DNA of 64,000 nt from Glaciecola sp. (GCA_029246415.1 JAQWNF010000023.1:1-64000), one strand, 5' to 3'; counted from the first letter of the stretch, positions 36,831 through 47,990 are shown. A program made the numbers and translations. The notes: generated by a model not told the origin, from the sequence alone.

Positions 36831-37847
36831 ATGAGTGCAATAAATGACACATTAATACGCTTATATGCACAACAAGATTTAAGCCAAGCACAAGTTGCGG
36901 CTATTTTCGGTGAAGTCATGCAAGGAAACCTTGATGATATTCATTTGACCGCCTTGTTAGTTGCATTAAAAATCAAAGGTGAAACCCCTAATGAAATAGC
37001 AGGTGCGGCCCAAGCAATGGTCGATCATGCGACTCCATTTTCTCGCCCTGATTATGCATTTGCAGATATTGTGGGTACGGGTGGCGATGGCCATAACACT
37101 ATTAATATTTCTAGCGCAGCAAGTGTTGTCGCTGCAAGTTGTGGGTTAGCCGTCGCAAAGCACGGTAATCGTAGTGTATCGAGTCAATCAGGCTCAGCCG
37201 ATTTGTTCAACGCATTTGGCGTAAAATTAGATATGTCACCAGCCACAGCTAAAACCTGTTTAGATGAGAGCAAGTTGTGCTTTTTGTTTGCACCTGTTTA
37301 TCACGCTGGCGTTAAACATGCGATGAATGTGCGCACTACACTTAAAACTCGTACACTCTTTAATGTATTAGGCCCCTTGGCTAATCCAGCCAAACCGACA
37401 CATTCAGTGATGGGCGTATATACACCAGAGCTGTTATTGCCGTATGCGCATACGTTGCAATTACTCGAGCATAAACAAGCATTAGTTGTGCACGGTTCAG
37501 GTCTTGATGAGTTTGCGTTACATGGCCCAAGTCATGTTGTACAAATTAATAATGATGAGCTAACCGAATATGAAGTCACGCCAAGTGATTTTGGTTTATC
37601 TGATTATCCGTTAGACGCGATTGTTGGTGGCTCACCTCAAGAAAACAAAGAGGCCATTGCTAAGGTCTTTGCGGGTAAAGGAGCAGCGGCTCATACTGCT
37701 GCCATTGCAATGAATGCAGGGGCATTATTGCACTTAGCTGGACTCGCCACCTCATTTAAAGACGGCGCAGATATGGCGCAACAAGCCATGAGTCTAGGTA
37801 AACCTTTAGCGACTATTGAACACGCTGCACAGCTTAGTCAGCAGTAA
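36831..37847 (+). CDS. trpD: Anthranilate phosphoribosyltransferase
   Basis: TrpD joins anthranilate to phosphoribosyl pyrophosphate. From the ATG at 36831 the protein has 338 residues. GTGGDG (82-87) binds [31 protein letters not shown]-like [11 protein letters not shown] and LGPLANPA are family motifs. The start was set at the ATG with AAAGGA upstream; a TTG at 36822 would overlap that site. It is third in the trp operon. Confidence 0.97.
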   Translation: MSAINDTLIRLYAQQDLSQAQVAAIFGEVMQGNLDDIHLTALLVALKIKGETPNEIAGAAQAMVDHATPFSRPDYAFADIVGTGGDGHNTINISSAASVVAASCGLAVAKHGNRSVSSQSGSADLFNAFGVKLDMSPATAKTCLDESKLCFLFAPVYHAGVKHAMNVRTTLKTRTLFNVLGPLANPAKPTHSVMGVYTPELLLPYAHTLQLLEHKQALVVHGSGLDEFALHGPSHVVQINNDELTEYEVTPSDFGLSDYPLDAIVGGSPQENKEAIAKVFAGKGAAAHTAAIAMNAGALLHLAGLATSFKDGADMAQQAMSLGKPLATIEHAAQLSQQ

Positions 37848-37896
37848 TAAACAGCGCCGTTTTAAACAGAACAGTAATCAAGAAATAGGAAACAAG

Positions 37897-39291
37897 ATGC
37901 AGAACGTCCTTGCTAAAATTGTTGATGACAAACGAATCGAAATCGCCAAGCGCGAAGCTGCCTTTCCCTTAACTGAGTTTAAAGATCAGTTAACCCCGTC
38001 GTTGAAAAGTTTTTATGACGCCCTCAATCAACCCAATGCGGGCTACATTTTAGAATGTAAAAAAGCGTCACCCTCAAAAGGCTTGATCCGCCCTATATTT
38101 GATTTAGATGAAATATTAGGCGCGTATACTGAAATCGCAGCATGCTTGTCGGTACTGACTGATGAAAAGTATTTTCAAGGCACCTATGAGTATCTATCTT
38201 ATGTGACCAGTAAAGTCGATATCCCAGTACTCAACAAAGATTTCTTTGTTAATGAATACCAAATCTACCTAGCACGCTATTATCAAGCCGATGCCGTGCT
38301 ATTGATGCTTTCAGTACTAGATGATGCCACTTATACTCAGCTAAGCCTGTGCGCTGATAGCTTGGGCTTAGATGTACTCACAGAAGTGAGTAACGAAGAA
38401 GAAGCCCATCGTGCTGTTGCCTTAGGCGCTAAAATCATTGGTATCAACAATCGTGATTTACGCGATTTGTCGACAGATTTAGCCACAACCGAGCGTTTAG
38501 TGCCATTACTTACCGAGCTGGGCCACAACGGATTAATGATTTCTGAATCTGGTATTTATACCCGCGCTGATATCGCCCGACTCGCCCCGCACGTCGATGG
38601 CTTTTTGGTCGGCAGTGCGTTAATGGGACAAAATGATTTAACCCGAGCAGTCAGACAACTAGCCTATGGTAATGTTAAAGTATGTGGCATTACTCAAGCT
38701 GACCAAGCATTAGCTATTAGCCAACAGCCTGTATCTTATATGGGGCTGATTTTTGCAGAAAAATCCAAACGCAGTGTGACGTTAACACAAGCGCAATCTA
38801 TCGTTGATACCGCACCATTTAATTACGTGGGTGTGTTTGTTAATGAAACTATTGAAACGATTGTGGCGTATGTAAAACAGCTACAATTATGTGCTGTGCA
38901 ACTGCACGGTGATGAAGACCAAGATTTTATTACACGTTTACGTGGACAGCTGCCAGAATATTGTCAAATCTGGTTAGCATTAGGTGTGAGTGACATGCTC
39001 CCCTCTTTGTCTTACACTGATGTCGATATGCTATTACTGGATTGCCAAGTAACAAAGGCAGGTCAAACCGAAAAAGGCGGCACTGGACAGCAATTTAACT
39101 GGTCTATATTGGCCGATATTGATGATAAATCGCGGATTGGTTTAGCCGGTGGCTTATCTCCAGACAATATTACACAAGCGTTAGCAACAGGCGTGAGTCT
39201 GCTTGACGTAAATTCAGGTGTCGAAAGTGCACCTGGTGATAAATCACTTTCACACATCACTCAATTGTTTTCACAATTGCGCACCTATTAA
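37897..39291 (+). CDS. trpCF: Bifunctional indole-3-glycerol-phosphate synthase / phosphoribosylanthranilate isomerase
   Basis: From the ATG at 37897 (AGGA upstream) the protein has 464 residues. The TrpC half has YILECKKASPSKGLIRP, VLNKDFFVNEYQI, IIGINNRDL and LMISESGIYT. The TrpF half begins near residue 260 with VKVCGIT and has YMGLIFAEKSKR, VQLHGDED and GGLSPDNI. The fusion, as in E. coli, carries out two consecutive steps. An apparent upstream extension overlaps trpD and is not supported. Confidence 0.97.
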   Translation: MQNVLAKIVDDKRIEIAKREAAFPLTEFKDQLTPSLKSFYDALNQPNAGYILECKKASPSKGLIRPIFDLDEILGAYTEIAACLSVLTDEKYFQGTYEYLSYVTSKVDIPVLNKDFFVNEYQIYLARYYQADAVLLMLSVLDDATYTQLSLCADSLGLDVLTEVSNEEEAHRAVALGAKIIGINNRDLRDLSTDLATTERLVPLLTELGHNGLMISESGIYTRADIARLAPHVDGFLVGSALMGQNDLTRAVRQLAYGNVKVCGITQADQALAISQQPVSYMGLIFAEKSKRSVTLTQAQSIVDTAPFNYVGVFVNETIETIVAYVKQLQLCAVQLHGDEDQDFITRLRGQLPEYCQIWLALGVSDMLPSLSYTDVDMLLLDCQVTKAGQTEKGGTGQQFNWSILADIDDKSRIGLAGGLSPDNITQALATGVSLLDVNSGVESAPGDKSLSHITQLFSQLRTY

Positions 39292-39305
39292 TCGAGTGAG
39301 AAAAT

Positions 39306-40487
39306 ATGAATCATTTAGAAAGTAAGTTTGGCGATTTTGGTGGTATGTATGTACCAGAATTATTGATCCCAGCATTAGACCAGTTAGAGCAAGCGTTTAT
39401 CGATGCTCAAAAAGATCCTGAATTTCAACAAGAATTCATGGGATTACTCAAAGACTATGCGGGTCGTCCAACAGCGATGACGTTATCGCGTAATTTGGTG
39501 TCCAACCCGTTAGTTAAATTGTACTTAAAGCGTGAAGATTTATTACACGGCGGCGCGCACAAAACCAACCAAGTATTAGGTCAAGCGTTACTCACCAAGC
39601 GCATGGGTAAAACCGAAGTCATTGCCGAAACTGGCGCTGGGCAACACGGCGTTGCAACGGCTCTAGCATGTGCACTGTTAGGCTTAAAAGCCCGCATTTA
39701 CATGGGTGCCAAAGACGTTGAACGTCAATCTCCCAACGTATTTCGTATGCGTTTAATGGGTGCAGAAGTCATCCCTGTGAACGCTGGTTCTGGTACATTA
39801 AAAGATGCCGTCAATGAAGCGATGCGTGATTGGTCTGCCAACTATGACAAAGCGCATTACCTTTTGGGTACCGCTGCAGGTCCACATCCCTTCCCGACTA
39901 TCGTGCGTGAATTTCACCGCATGATAGGTGAAGAAACTCGCGCACAAATTATGGAAAAAGAAGGTCGTTTACCTGATGCTTTAGTCGCTTGTGTGGGTGG
40001 TGGTTCAAACGCTATTGGTATGTTTGCTGATTTTATCGATGAGCCTTCGGTTCGTTTAGTCGGTGTTGAGCCAGCGGGTAAAGGTCTGCATACGCATGAA
40101 CATGGGGCGACAATTTGTACGGGCTCTAAAGGTATTTTGCATGGTGCATACAGCTACATAATGCAAGATAGTGAAGGTCAAATCGAGGAGTCCTACTCAG
40201 TATCAGCAGGATTAGATTACCCTGCGGTAGGACCACAACATGCGTATTTATCCGATATTGGTCGTGCTGAATATGTCGCAGCAACAGATGAAGAAGCATT
40301 AAACGCGTTTAAATTACTGGCGCGCAAAGAAGGCATTATCCCAGCACTGGAAACATCTCACGCGCTTGCGCATGCGTTGAACATGGCTGATGAAGCTACC
40401 GAAGAAACCATTATCGTGGTCAATTTATCAGGTCGCGGCGACAAAGATTTAGCGCACGTGACTAGCATTTTAGGAGATGATCTCTAA
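39306..40487 (+). CDS. trpB: Tryptophan synthase beta subunit
   Basis: TrpB condenses indole with serine to give tryptophan, using pyridoxal phosphate. The 393-residue protein has the PLP Lys86 in [34 protein letters not shown] for the phosphate, and NLSGRGDKD near the end. Its stop overlaps the trpA start by one base, the usual coupling of the two subunits of the complex. Confidence 0.98.
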   Translation: MNHLESKFGDFGGMYVPELLIPALDQLEQAFIDAQKDPEFQQEFMGLLKDYAGRPTAMTLSRNLVSNPLVKLYLKREDLLHGGAHKTNQVLGQALLTKRMGKTEVIAETGAGQHGVATALACALLGLKARIYMGAKDVERQSPNVFRMRLMGAEVIPVNAGSGTLKDAVNEAMRDWSANYDKAHYLLGTAAGPHPFPTIVREFHRMIGEETRAQIMEKEGRLPDALVACVGGGSNAIGMFADFIDEPSVRLVGVEPAGKGLHTHEHGATICTGSKGILHGAYSYIMQDSEGQIEESYSVSAGLDYPAVGPQHAYLSDIGRAEYVAATDEEALNAFKLLARKEGIIPALETSHALAHALNMADEATEETIIVVNLSGRGDKDLAHVTSILGDDL

Positions 40488-41296
40488 TGGCTCGTTATGA
40501 AACTATGTTTAGTCAACTAGACGCCAAAAACGAAGGCGCGTTTGTCCCATTTGTTATGCTAGGTGATCCCGACCGTGCAACATCAGTAAAAATCGTACAA
40601 ACGTTAGTGGATAATGGCGCTGATGCATTAGAGCTTGGTTTTCCGTATTCCGACCCGATTGCCGATGGTCCAACGATTCAAGCAGCCAGTATCCGTGCAT
40701 TAGGCAATGGTAATACACCGGGTGAATGTTTAAAAATTATCGCTGAAATTCGTCACGCCAACCCTGACATCCCAATTGGTTTGTTACTTTACTCTAACTT
40801 GGTATTAGCACGCGGCATTGAGGATTTTTATGCGCAGGCAAAAGCCAGTGGTGTGGATTCAATTTTAATCGCCGATGTGCCATTACGTGAAGCTCAACGT
40901 TTTATTGATGTCGCCAAAGCGCATAAGATTGACCAGATCTTAATTGCGCCGCCTAATGCTACTGAAGAAACCTTAACTGCGATAGGTGAATTATCTAGTG
41001 GTTATACGTATTTGTTAGGCCGTGCAGGTGTTACTGGCGCTGAGACTGCCGCCGAAACTCCAGCTAGTGAACTGATCGCTAAATTAGCACAATACAAAGT
41101 GGCTCCGCCGTTGTTAGGATTTGGTATTTCAACTCCAGAGCAAGTGGCGCATGCGATTGCATCAGGTGCCGCGGGTGCGATATCAGGATCGGCAACCGTG
41201 AATATCATTGCAAAATACTTAGATGATACGCCAACCATGTTGCAGTCATTAGGTGAATTTGTTCATAACATGAAAGCCGGTACTGCTAAACAATAG
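40487..41296 (+). CDS. trpA: Tryptophan synthase alpha subunit
   Basis: TrpA cleaves indole-3-glycerol phosphate and passes indole to TrpB through a tunnel. The 269-residue TIM barrel has catalytic Glu49 ([10 protein letters not shown]) and Asp60 (ADGP), the same numbering as the Salmonella enzyme. [11 protein letters not shown] and [13 protein letters not shown] bind the phosphate. It is the last biosynthetic gene of the operon. Confidence 0.98.
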   Translation: MARYETMFSQLDAKNEGAFVPFVMLGDPDRATSVKIVQTLVDNGADALELGFPYSDPIADGPTIQAASIRALGNGNTPGECLKIIAEIRHANPDIPIGLLLYSNLVLARGIEDFYAQAKASGVDSILIADVPLREAQRFIDVAKAHKIDQILIAPPNATEETLTAIGELSSGYTYLLGRAGVTGAETAAETPASELIAKLAQYKVAPPLLGFGISTPEQVAHAIASGAAGAISGSATVNIIAKYLDDTPTMLQSLGEFVHNMKAGTAKQ

Positions 41297-41330
41297 CAAC
41301 CGGCCGTTATCTAAAAAAGGAAAATATGCC

Positions 41331-41630
41331 ATGTGGTATAGCATAGTTGCAGAAGATAAGCCTGGTACGTTAGATGCGCGTTTAGCCGCACGTCCTGCGC
41401 ATATTGCACGCTTAGAAGCACTAAAAGCAGATGGGAAGTTGTTTGCAGCAGGTCCAAACCCTGCGATTGATTCAGCAGACCCAGGTCCGGCTGGTTTTAC
41501 TGGTTCTTTGGTCATTGCTGAGTTTGATTCATTAGTTTCAGCACAAGCTTGGGCAGATGTTGATCCGTACATTGAAGCGGGTGTGTATGCAAAAGTAACC
41601 GTAAAACCTTATAAAAAAGTGTTGCCTTAA
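41331..41630 (+). CDS. yciI: YciI-like protein
   Basis: The 99-residue protein is full-length YciI-type: [37 protein letters not shown] and AGPNPAI. The conserved His/Asp pair of this ferredoxin-like fold is present. The family is a putative small enzyme of unknown reaction. It follows trpA by 34 bases with AAAGGAAAA before the start and is probably the last gene of the trp transcript; yciI is also close to trp in E. coli. Confidence 0.92.
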   Translation: MWYSIVAEDKPGTLDARLAARPAHIARLEALKADGKLFAAGPNPAIDSADPGPAGFTGSLVIAEFDSLVSAQAWADVDPYIEAGVYAKVTVKPYKKVLP

Positions 41631-41663
41631 CACTACTTAAGACAACACCTTTACCTCTCTCAC

Positions 41664-41697
41664 CAAGCGCTAGCTCACTACTGCATAGCGCTTGTTT
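41664..41697 (+). terminator. Terminator of the trp-yciI operon
   Basis: CAAGCGCTA (41664-41672) and TAGCGCTTG (41685-41693) form a perfect 9-bp stem around 12 bases, followed by TTTCTCC. It lies between the convergent trp operon and the chemotaxis receptor gene. Confidence 0.65.
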
Positions 41698-41738
41698 CTC
41701 CTGTAGTTCTTCGTGATTACACTATTAATACCATGTAA

Positions 41739-43433
41739 TTACACTCGGAACTGGTTCATCAACGTTTTCAAATGCGCTGAACGCTCGGTCAACATTTGTG
41801 CTGAGCCAAGAATTTCATGTGATGATTGCGCCGTTTTTAACGATAGCTCTTGTATATTATTCACTTTACGGTTTATTTCTGATGCAACGGTGCTTTGTTG
41901 ACTTGATGCCGTTGCAATTTGAATCGACATATTATCAATTTGTGAAACGCTACTGGTGATGTTGGATAATGAATTACCCGCCTCTTCTGCTGATTTAACG
42001 GCATTGAAAGCCTCATTTTTGCTTGTTTCCATTTTTTCAACCGCATTTTTAGTTGATTCTTGCAAGCGGTTAATCATCGTTTGGATTTCTACGGTCGACT
42101 CTTGCGTACGTCCGGCAAGTGCCCGTACTTCATCCGCGACCACTGCAAAACCTCGCCCTTGCTCACCAGCTCTAGCCGCTTCGATGGCTGCGTTAAGTGC
42201 AAGTAGATTGGTTTGCTCTGCAATACCTTCGATAGTGTCCGTCACTTTACGCATCGCCGTGCTATCTTCTTCTAATTGAGTTATTACACCCGCTGCATTT
42301 TCAACATCCCCAGCTAACGTTTCAATAGATTTAATCGTGCCTAAAACAATACCTTGACCATCGTTCGCAGTTTGACTTGTCGCATTGGCCGCTGACGCCG
42401 CTTCTTTAGAATTACTGGCCACCTCTTGGACTGACATTTCCATTTCATTCATTGAAGTTGCGATCATCGTCGTTGCTTCTTTTTGGGTTGAGATGTCATT
42501 GGTTGCACGGTTTGCTTCTTCAGTCATCGCGACTATTTGTTTATCCATGTCCGCCACATTGGTCTTTACATCGGCGACTGTGCGTTGCAGTTTGGAAACA
42601 AATTGATTAAACAAGGTTGAGATATCACCAAACTCATTGTTAGCTTTGTAGCGTAATCGCTTGGTTAGATCACCATTACCATTAGCAATATCAGTTAACA
42701 TTTCTTTGAGTTGCTCAATCGGCTCATAAATAGCACTGCTCATTCCAATAATAAATAACACTAACGCGACAATACTGCTGACTGCTGCGATACTGACAAA
42801 GGTAATTGTTTTATTCACACCCGCTACATTACTTTTTGCCACTTCAATATTATGATTCGCTAAATCTTTGACATTCTGCGAGTTGACTAGCGTGTCACTT
42901 AATCGCTCCGATATTTGCGTGACAGAGGCTTGAACATTTTTACCAACTGCTGCAGTTTGCTCTAATTCCTGTGTTAAGGTACGTAGTCTGGGTAACATCT
43001 CACGACGCAACACTTCATACACATCTTCAATATCTATCAATAATAACTCAGCATCGATCTCTTCATCACCGCTATCAATGACTTCTGCAAACGTAATGAC
43101 CGCATCTGACAAACCCTTTTGGATTTGCTTTAAATCAGCAGCACTAATAGTTAGATTATCAGTGACTTTGTTACGCATATCCTCAGATACACTTTCTGCT
43201 AATTTAGCGGATTGTGATGTTCGTGACGTGACAGTTAACATAGATTGGTTGATCTTATCAGAACTATCGACACTTTCAGTGATGTCTGCACTGAGTAATG
43301 ATAGTTGCCACACAGAAAACGCACTAATCCCGCTCAATGCTAAAAATGTAATAAATAACAATAATCTAAGCAAAAATTTTATAGAGTAATTACTCAACAT
43401 CTGATTAATAAATGAAGATTGAATACCTTGCAT
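41739..43433 (-). CDS. Methyl-accepting chemotaxis protein
   Basis: The 564-residue receptor has membrane helices at about 21-43 and 210-233. The periplasmic sensor of about 165 residues is mostly helical and not assigned. A HAMP domain ([25 protein letters not shown] region) is followed by a long coiled coil with the signalling tip [32 protein letters not shown]. It signals to CheA/CheW at the inner membrane. It lies 29 bases downstream of a secreted protein with two PilJ-type sensor repeats and is probably co-transcribed with it. No CheR-tethering pentapeptide is seen at the C-terminus. Confidence 0.94.
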   Translation of the reverse strand: MQGIQSSFINQMLSNYSIKFLLRLLLFITFLALSGISAFSVWQLSLLSADITESVDSSDKINQSMLTVTSRTSQSAKLAESVSEDMRNKVTDNLTISAADLKQIQKGLSDAVITFAEVIDSGDEEIDAELLLIDIEDVYEVLRREMLPRLRTLTQELEQTAAVGKNVQASVTQISERLSDTLVNSQNVKDLANHNIEVAKSNVAGVNKTITFVSIAAVSSIVALVLFIIGMSSAIYEPIEQLKEMLTDIANGNGDLTKRLRYKANNEFGDISTLFNQFVSKLQRTVADVKTNVADMDKQIVAMTEEANRATNDISTQKEATTMIATSMNEMEMSVQEVASNSKEAASAANATSQTANDGQGIVLGTIKSIETLAGDVENAAGVITQLEEDSTAMRKVTDTIEGIAEQTNLLALNAAIEAARAGEQGRGFAVVADEVRALAGRTQESTVEIQTMINRLQESTKNAVEKMETSKNEAFNAVKSAEEAGNSLSNITSSVSQIDNMSIQIATASSQQSTVASEINRKVNNIQELSLKTAQSSHEILGSAQMLTERSAHLKTLMNQFRV

Positions 43434-43462
43434 ATTGATACCTCTTAAAAATGACTAGATGT

Positions 43463-44347
43463 TTATGCGCTAGCTTTTTCGAATAGCGATACAGCTTTGT
43501 TCATCTCTTTAAGTAGAGGCAAATTCGCTTTGAATAACATTTGTAAATCGGAGTCTGTGACGTTGCCAGTAGCAATCACTGCAATGGTAGGTTTAAGCTT
43601 GGTCCAGAGGTTTTGCACTATAGTCAGTTGCGCAACTATCTTAGGTTCAGTCGTGCTCGGCAACTCTAAATCGGTATTACCCGACAGTAAGCCTTTGAGC
43701 GTTCGGTCAAACAAACTAATAGTAGAACGAAGCTTTGCTTGGTTATCTGCCGCTTCATGATTTAAGGCTATCAATAAGGCTTCTTTGGACATTTTTTGAG
43801 TAAGCATACGCTGTTTACCGGCGAGGTTAATTACTATCCCACTGGTTTTACCGGTCGCTTTGCGGGCTTCTTTTTCGTAGAGACGTACCACAGTGTTACT
43901 GTTTTTTAGTAGGGGTAAATTTAGCGTCGCAATCTCTGCCACATCAATATCCCCAGCAGCAGCGGCTTGTGTTAAGGGTTGAAACTCTCCCCATAAACTT
44001 GATACTTTCCCTAACACTTTTTTAATACTTTTACTGTCAGCGGCGGGTAAATTTAACCCTGTATCACCACTAATTAAACCTGACAGTGTTGTATCAAATA
44101 ACGCAGAGGTTTGAGCTAATGCAGCTTTATTTTCAGAGATATTAATCCCTTTGGCTATAAATAGCATTTCTTTGGACATTTTTTGGGTCAACATGCGCTG
44201 CTTACCCGAGAGATTGAGAATGTTTGCGTAGTCTTCAGCTGTTTTGGCTAAAGCCGGAGTTGCACTCAGCATTAAACAGATTGATAAACAAAAGGTACTG
44301 AGAATAGGAATCGAAGTTTTTGGTAACGCGATGTGAAAGGGAGTCAT
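43463..44347 (-). CDS. Secreted tandem PilJ-type sensor domain protein
   Basis: The 294-residue precursor has a signal peptide (to about ATPALA, residue 34), then two homologous halves of about 130 residues. Each half begins with the identical core KQRMLTQKMSKE (49-60 and 178-189) and matches the N-terminal domain of PilJ/NarX-type receptors (type IV pili methyl-accepting chemotaxis transducer N-term). There is no membrane anchor or signalling domain. In other proteins this domain sits in the periplasm of a receptor; here it is free, beside a chemotaxis receptor gene. It may bind a ligand and present it to that receptor; this is inference. Confidence 0.87.
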   Translation of the reverse strand: MTPFHIALPKTSIPILSTFCLSICLMLSATPALAKTAEDYANILNLSGKQRMLTQKMSKEMLFIAKGINISENKAALAQTSALFDTTLSGLISGDTGLNLPAADSKSIKKVLGKVSSLWGEFQPLTQAAAAGDIDVAEIATLNLPLLKNSNTVVRLYEKEARKATGKTSGIVINLAGKQRMLTQKMSKEALLIALNHEAADNQAKLRSTISLFDRTLKGLLSGNTDLELPSTTEPKIVAQLTIVQNLWTKLKPTIAVIATGNVTDSDLQMLFKANLPLLKEMNKAVSLFEKASA

Positions 44348-44550
44348 AAAAATACCTGTCTATTTTTAAGTTAAGAGCGATCATGAAAGATAAATCCCTT
44401 TTTCCTTTCCTATGCAAAAAATCTTGCTATGATATTTATCGTCAAACAGATGATTTACTAAATGATTATTTATCTTTATTTGGCATTTATTGATTTTTAT
44501 CTGTTTAGATGGGTTAACAGCAGCACAAGAACAGAGGACGAGGAGGAGTA

Positions 44551-44970
44551 ATGGACATCTATATCGAAGAAGGCGTATATTTGAGTGATAGCAGTATTGA
44601 ATTACAAGCTATGCGTGCGCAAGGTGCAGGTGGACAAAACGTGAACAAAGTGTCTTCTGCGATTCATTTGAAGTTTAATATTCATACATCAAATTTGCCG
44701 TTTAGATATAAACAGGGTTTGTTACAAAGACAAGATTCGCGGATCACCGATGAGGGGATTTTAGTACTTAAAGCGCAGAATCAGCGCACTCAAGAGGCCA
44801 ATAAACGCGATGCGATTGAGCGCTTAGTGCATTTGATACGCAGTGCAGGCGTAGTGCAGTTACCACGAAAAGCGACCCGACCGAGCCGCTCATCAGTACG
44901 TAAACGCTTAAACACCAAGACTAAACATGGTCTGCAAAAGCAATTACGCGGGAAAATCGATATGGATTAG
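44551..44970 (+). CDS. arfB: Ribosome-rescue peptidyl-tRNA hydrolase ArfB (YaeJ)
   Basis: ArfB enters stalled ribosomes and releases the peptide when no stop codon is present. The 139-residue protein has the GGQ motif at 27-29 (GAGGQNVNKVSSA), as in class I release factors. The basic C-terminal tail (RPSRSSVRKRLNTKTKHGLQKQL) occupies the empty mRNA channel. AGGAGG lies seven bases before the ATG. A perfect hairpin spans its stop codon. Confidence 0.97.
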   Translation: MDIYIEEGVYLSDSSIELQAMRAQGAGGQNVNKVSSAIHLKFNIHTSNLPFRYKQGLLQRQDSRITDEGILVLKAQNQRTQEANKRDAIERLVHLIRSAGVVQLPRKATRPSRSSVRKRLNTKTKHGLQKQLRGKIDMD

Positions 44971-44986
44971 GCGTGCAGCCTAATCC
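44964..44986. repeat. Perfect hairpin across the arfB stop codon
   Basis: GGATTAGGC (44964-44972) and GCCTAATCC (44978-44986) form a perfect 9-bp stem around GTGCA. It covers the stop codons of arfB and of the convergent M16 gene. There is no T run on either strand, so it is a poor classical terminator. Confidence 0.6.
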
Positions 44987-47856
44987 GATTCACTTTCCTT
45001 TGCCTGCGGTAACACAAGCACTTCAATTTTATTTTTATCGGTTAAATATTCGCGTGCCAAGCGCGTCAATGTTTCAGGCGTAATTTGCGCATAAACCTCA
45101 GGTTGAGCTTCAAAACGTGCAAGACTATCAGAGTGTGTATGCATTGCCTTAAGACGAGATAACCAGAACGAATTTTGTTCTTTTGCGGTTTTCCAATTAG
45201 CAAGCATAGGCTCAATTGCACGCGTTACTTCATCTTCAGTGATGTTCCCCGGCGTTTTTACTCCTGAAATTAACGTATTATACGTGGACTGAACCAGAGC
45301 AATTTGGTCAGGTGTCGTTAACGTATCCAGTAACAACATTCCATCACCTCTAATGGAGTTTGAGCCAAAAGCACGTGCAGAAGGTGAATAGGCAGCCCCT
45401 AATTGCTCACGGATGACATCTTGAACTTTTAGCTGCACCACAGCGCCTAAAATTTTCAACTGCAGCGCTCTCGCTAAATCCTGATTATCGGTCGTTTTAA
45501 AATAGCGCGTTACAGAAGCATTTTCAGGGTTACCGGCATGATAGAGAGTAAATTCTCTGCCGGTTTGTAACGCAATATCACTTAACCAGCGATGCTTCGG
45601 CGCTGTCACTTGGATAGGTAAACTTCCTAACGTCGCGGCTACCTCTGTCACTATCTCAGCAACATCGACATCACCGACCACAGTGACCATTAAAGGACCT
45701 TGCTCTAATGCTTGGCTTAAGATCGGTTTAAGCTCAGTAAAATCACGCTGCAAAATTGCCTCAGTCGGCGCTGGCCCTATGCGATAATCGTTACCATAAA
45801 TTGCATTGACTACCTCGTAGCTTTTTACTGCTCCAATGGTATTTTTGCGTTGCTTCGCGCCCTGCTCTACATTTTTTCGGAATAATGGCAATACTGACTC
45901 ACTATAACCTGGGTCGGTCATATACGCGGTAATCAATTGCAGTTGTATACTCAGTGTGTCGTTCGATGTACTAAATGTACCGCCGTAACTATTAAAATCG
46001 GCATTAAAATTTAACGAGACATTTTTATCCGAAAGCAATTCACGCAGTTCATTTACTGAATGCTTACCTAAACCGCCGACAATATAAAAGTTATACAAGT
46101 CTTCCATCCCAGCCTGTTCTGGGGTGAGGGTTTTAATGCCATCGCCGTAAGACACATCTATAAGGACTTTTTCTTGAGCGAGATCCGTACTTTTTACCTT
46201 TAAACGCACACCATTAGAAAAGGTGTAAGAATAATAATCGTATACTTCATCATAACTTTCAGCAACAACCTTACCAGGCTCACCAAATTCGGTGTAAGCA
46301 AACTGCGCCACTTCTTGGGTGATATTCGCTTGGATAGGCAATGTCATCGCTTGCTGATAAACTGCCGTAATTTGCTCTGTACTAGGCAATGGTTGCGCCT
46401 GTTGTGAAAATTGCATAAAAATAGTCGGTTCAACGCGCATAAATTGTGCTTGTAACACACGATCCATTTCCTCAGTGCTAAACGTCGCCATCAACTCCTG
46501 AAATATTGCTAAACTTTGCGATGCTTCATTTAATACGCCATCCAGCGGAATATTTAACAGCACCGCATTAGCTAACGCGCCACTCGGTATCGTCGCTTCC
46601 GATTGTGCTGCTGTGACTAACGCATTGCGTGTTGCTTTAACTTGTCGAATAAGTTCTTGCTCGGAAATGCCAAATTCCATTATTTTACGAATTTCAACGA
46701 CTAGCGTCGTTAACGACTCCGCCCATTTCTCAGGTTGAGTTTGCGCGATGACTTGAGTGAGATCCAATTGATTAAAGGTAAAGTTATGCGAACTGCCGAC
46801 ACCTTCAAAGGGTGCATCTCCGGCTAAAACTAGACTATTCAAACGATAACTGAGTATGCCATTGGCCAACTGCTCAACAAAATCCGCACGGCGATTGAGG
46901 ATTGTATCAGGCACGCGTTGAGCCGGAGTGACATAAAAAAGATTCACTTGTGTGGGTAAATTTGCTCCACTAAAGCTCGCTACCTCTAGGCTATCATTAA
47001 CATTAAGCATACCAGGATCGAACGATGTCGGAGCTTGTGTGGTATGCGAAGTAATAAGCCAATCACCAAAAACTTGTTCAACTTTATCTTGGATCTCACT
47101 AGCCTCAATATCACCCGCAATAATTAATTGGGTATTTGCAGGAAAATAATGTTTCGCATAAAAATCGCGTACAGCCGACGCAGAAAAATTAGCGATGGTA
47201 TCTAACGAACCAATCGGAAAACGATTGATGTATTCAAGGCCATCGGTCCATTCTTGTAACGACGCTTTGTAGGCGTCCATGTAGATATTGTTGCGCGCTT
47301 CATATTCTGATTTTACTACAGGGATCTCTGCATTGACTGCATCGTCTGCGATGGTTAAGTTACTCGCAGTCTCACGCATCAAAAATAACGCCGTATCTAT
47401 TGTGTCGACATTATTATTAGGTAGATCCAATTTATAAATGGTCTCTTCAAAGCCGGTACTAGCGTTAGTATCCGCGCCAAACTTAAGGCCATAGCGCTCT
47501 AAGATTGCTATCATTTCACCCTCTGGTACATTGGTCGAACCATTAAATGCCATGTGCTCTAAAAAGTGTGCAATACCAGCATCCTGAGGTGCCTCATACA
47601 TGCTACCAACACCCACACGCATGCGCACCACGACTTCATTTTTAGGCGTTTGGTTAGGAATAATGAAATAGCGTAAGCCATTGGCTAACTCGCCCTCTTG
47701 GATACGAGGCGACGTCGTTAATTCTGTTTTGGGGCTAAATGTACCTGCTTGCCATTGTGCTAATGGGGAAAGTGGCTTGGGGATCGTTGAGGTTTGGGCG
47801 CACGCTGCCAGTACTGAGATACTAATAAAAACAGTGCCAATCAATTTGAATTTCAT
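44980..47856 (-). CDS. M16 family zinc peptidase lipoprotein
   Basis: The 958-residue precursor has a lipoprotein signal (VLAACA, Cys19). Two M16 (pitrilysin/insulinase) units follow. The first has the inverted zinc motif HFLEH (97-101) with a downstream Glu in PVVKSEYEAR. The second half (from about 480) lacks the motif, as normal for the inactive partner lobe. It would degrade peptides in the periplasm or at the outer membrane. AAAGGA precedes the ATG. It is divergent from the PepSY/two-component operon. Confidence 0.94.
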   Translation of the reverse strand: MKFKLIGTVFISISVLAACAQTSTIPKPLSPLAQWQAGTFSPKTELTTSPRIQEGELANGLRYFIIPNQTPKNEVVVRMRVGVGSMYEAPQDAGIAHFLEHMAFNGSTNVPEGEMIAILERYGLKFGADTNASTGFEETIYKLDLPNNNVDTIDTALFLMRETASNLTIADDAVNAEIPVVKSEYEARNNIYMDAYKASLQEWTDGLEYINRFPIGSLDTIANFSASAVRDFYAKHYFPANTQLIIAGDIEASEIQDKVEQVFGDWLITSHTTQAPTSFDPGMLNVNDSLEVASFSGANLPTQVNLFYVTPAQRVPDTILNRRADFVEQLANGILSYRLNSLVLAGDAPFEGVGSSHNFTFNQLDLTQVIAQTQPEKWAESLTTLVVEIRKIMEFGISEQELIRQVKATRNALVTAAQSEATIPSGALANAVLLNIPLDGVLNEASQSLAIFQELMATFSTEEMDRVLQAQFMRVEPTIFMQFSQQAQPLPSTEQITAVYQQAMTLPIQANITQEVAQFAYTEFGEPGKVVAESYDEVYDYYSYTFSNGVRLKVKSTDLAQEKVLIDVSYGDGIKTLTPEQAGMEDLYNFYIVGGLGKHSVNELRELLSDKNVSLNFNADFNSYGGTFSTSNDTLSIQLQLITAYMTDPGYSESVLPLFRKNVEQGAKQRKNTIGAVKSYEVVNAIYGNDYRIGPAPTEAILQRDFTELKPILSQALEQGPLMVTVVGDVDVAEIVTEVAATLGSLPIQVTAPKHRWLSDIALQTGREFTLYHAGNPENASVTRYFKTTDNQDLARALQLKILGAVVQLKVQDVIREQLGAAYSPSARAFGSNSIRGDGMLLLDTLTTPDQIALVQSTYNTLISGVKTPGNITEDEVTRAIEPMLANWKTAKEQNSFWLSRLKAMHTHSDSLARFEAQPEVYAQITPETLTRLAREYLTDKNKIEVLVLPQAKESESD

Positions 47857-47990
47857 TTACTATCCTTTTAATGAATTTTGAATCACTGTAGCATAGAATA
47901 TTGCAAAAATTCAGTCTGCATTCAGATAGTCAATTTATAATTGAACATAACATATATTGGTCAAATCACCTTTTATTAGGAAAAATTATT

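Noticed and set aside
37816-37896. Upstream extension of trpCF into trpD
   Set aside because: The TrpC family N-terminus starts at the 37897 ATG, which has its own AGGA; the extension is unlike any TrpC.
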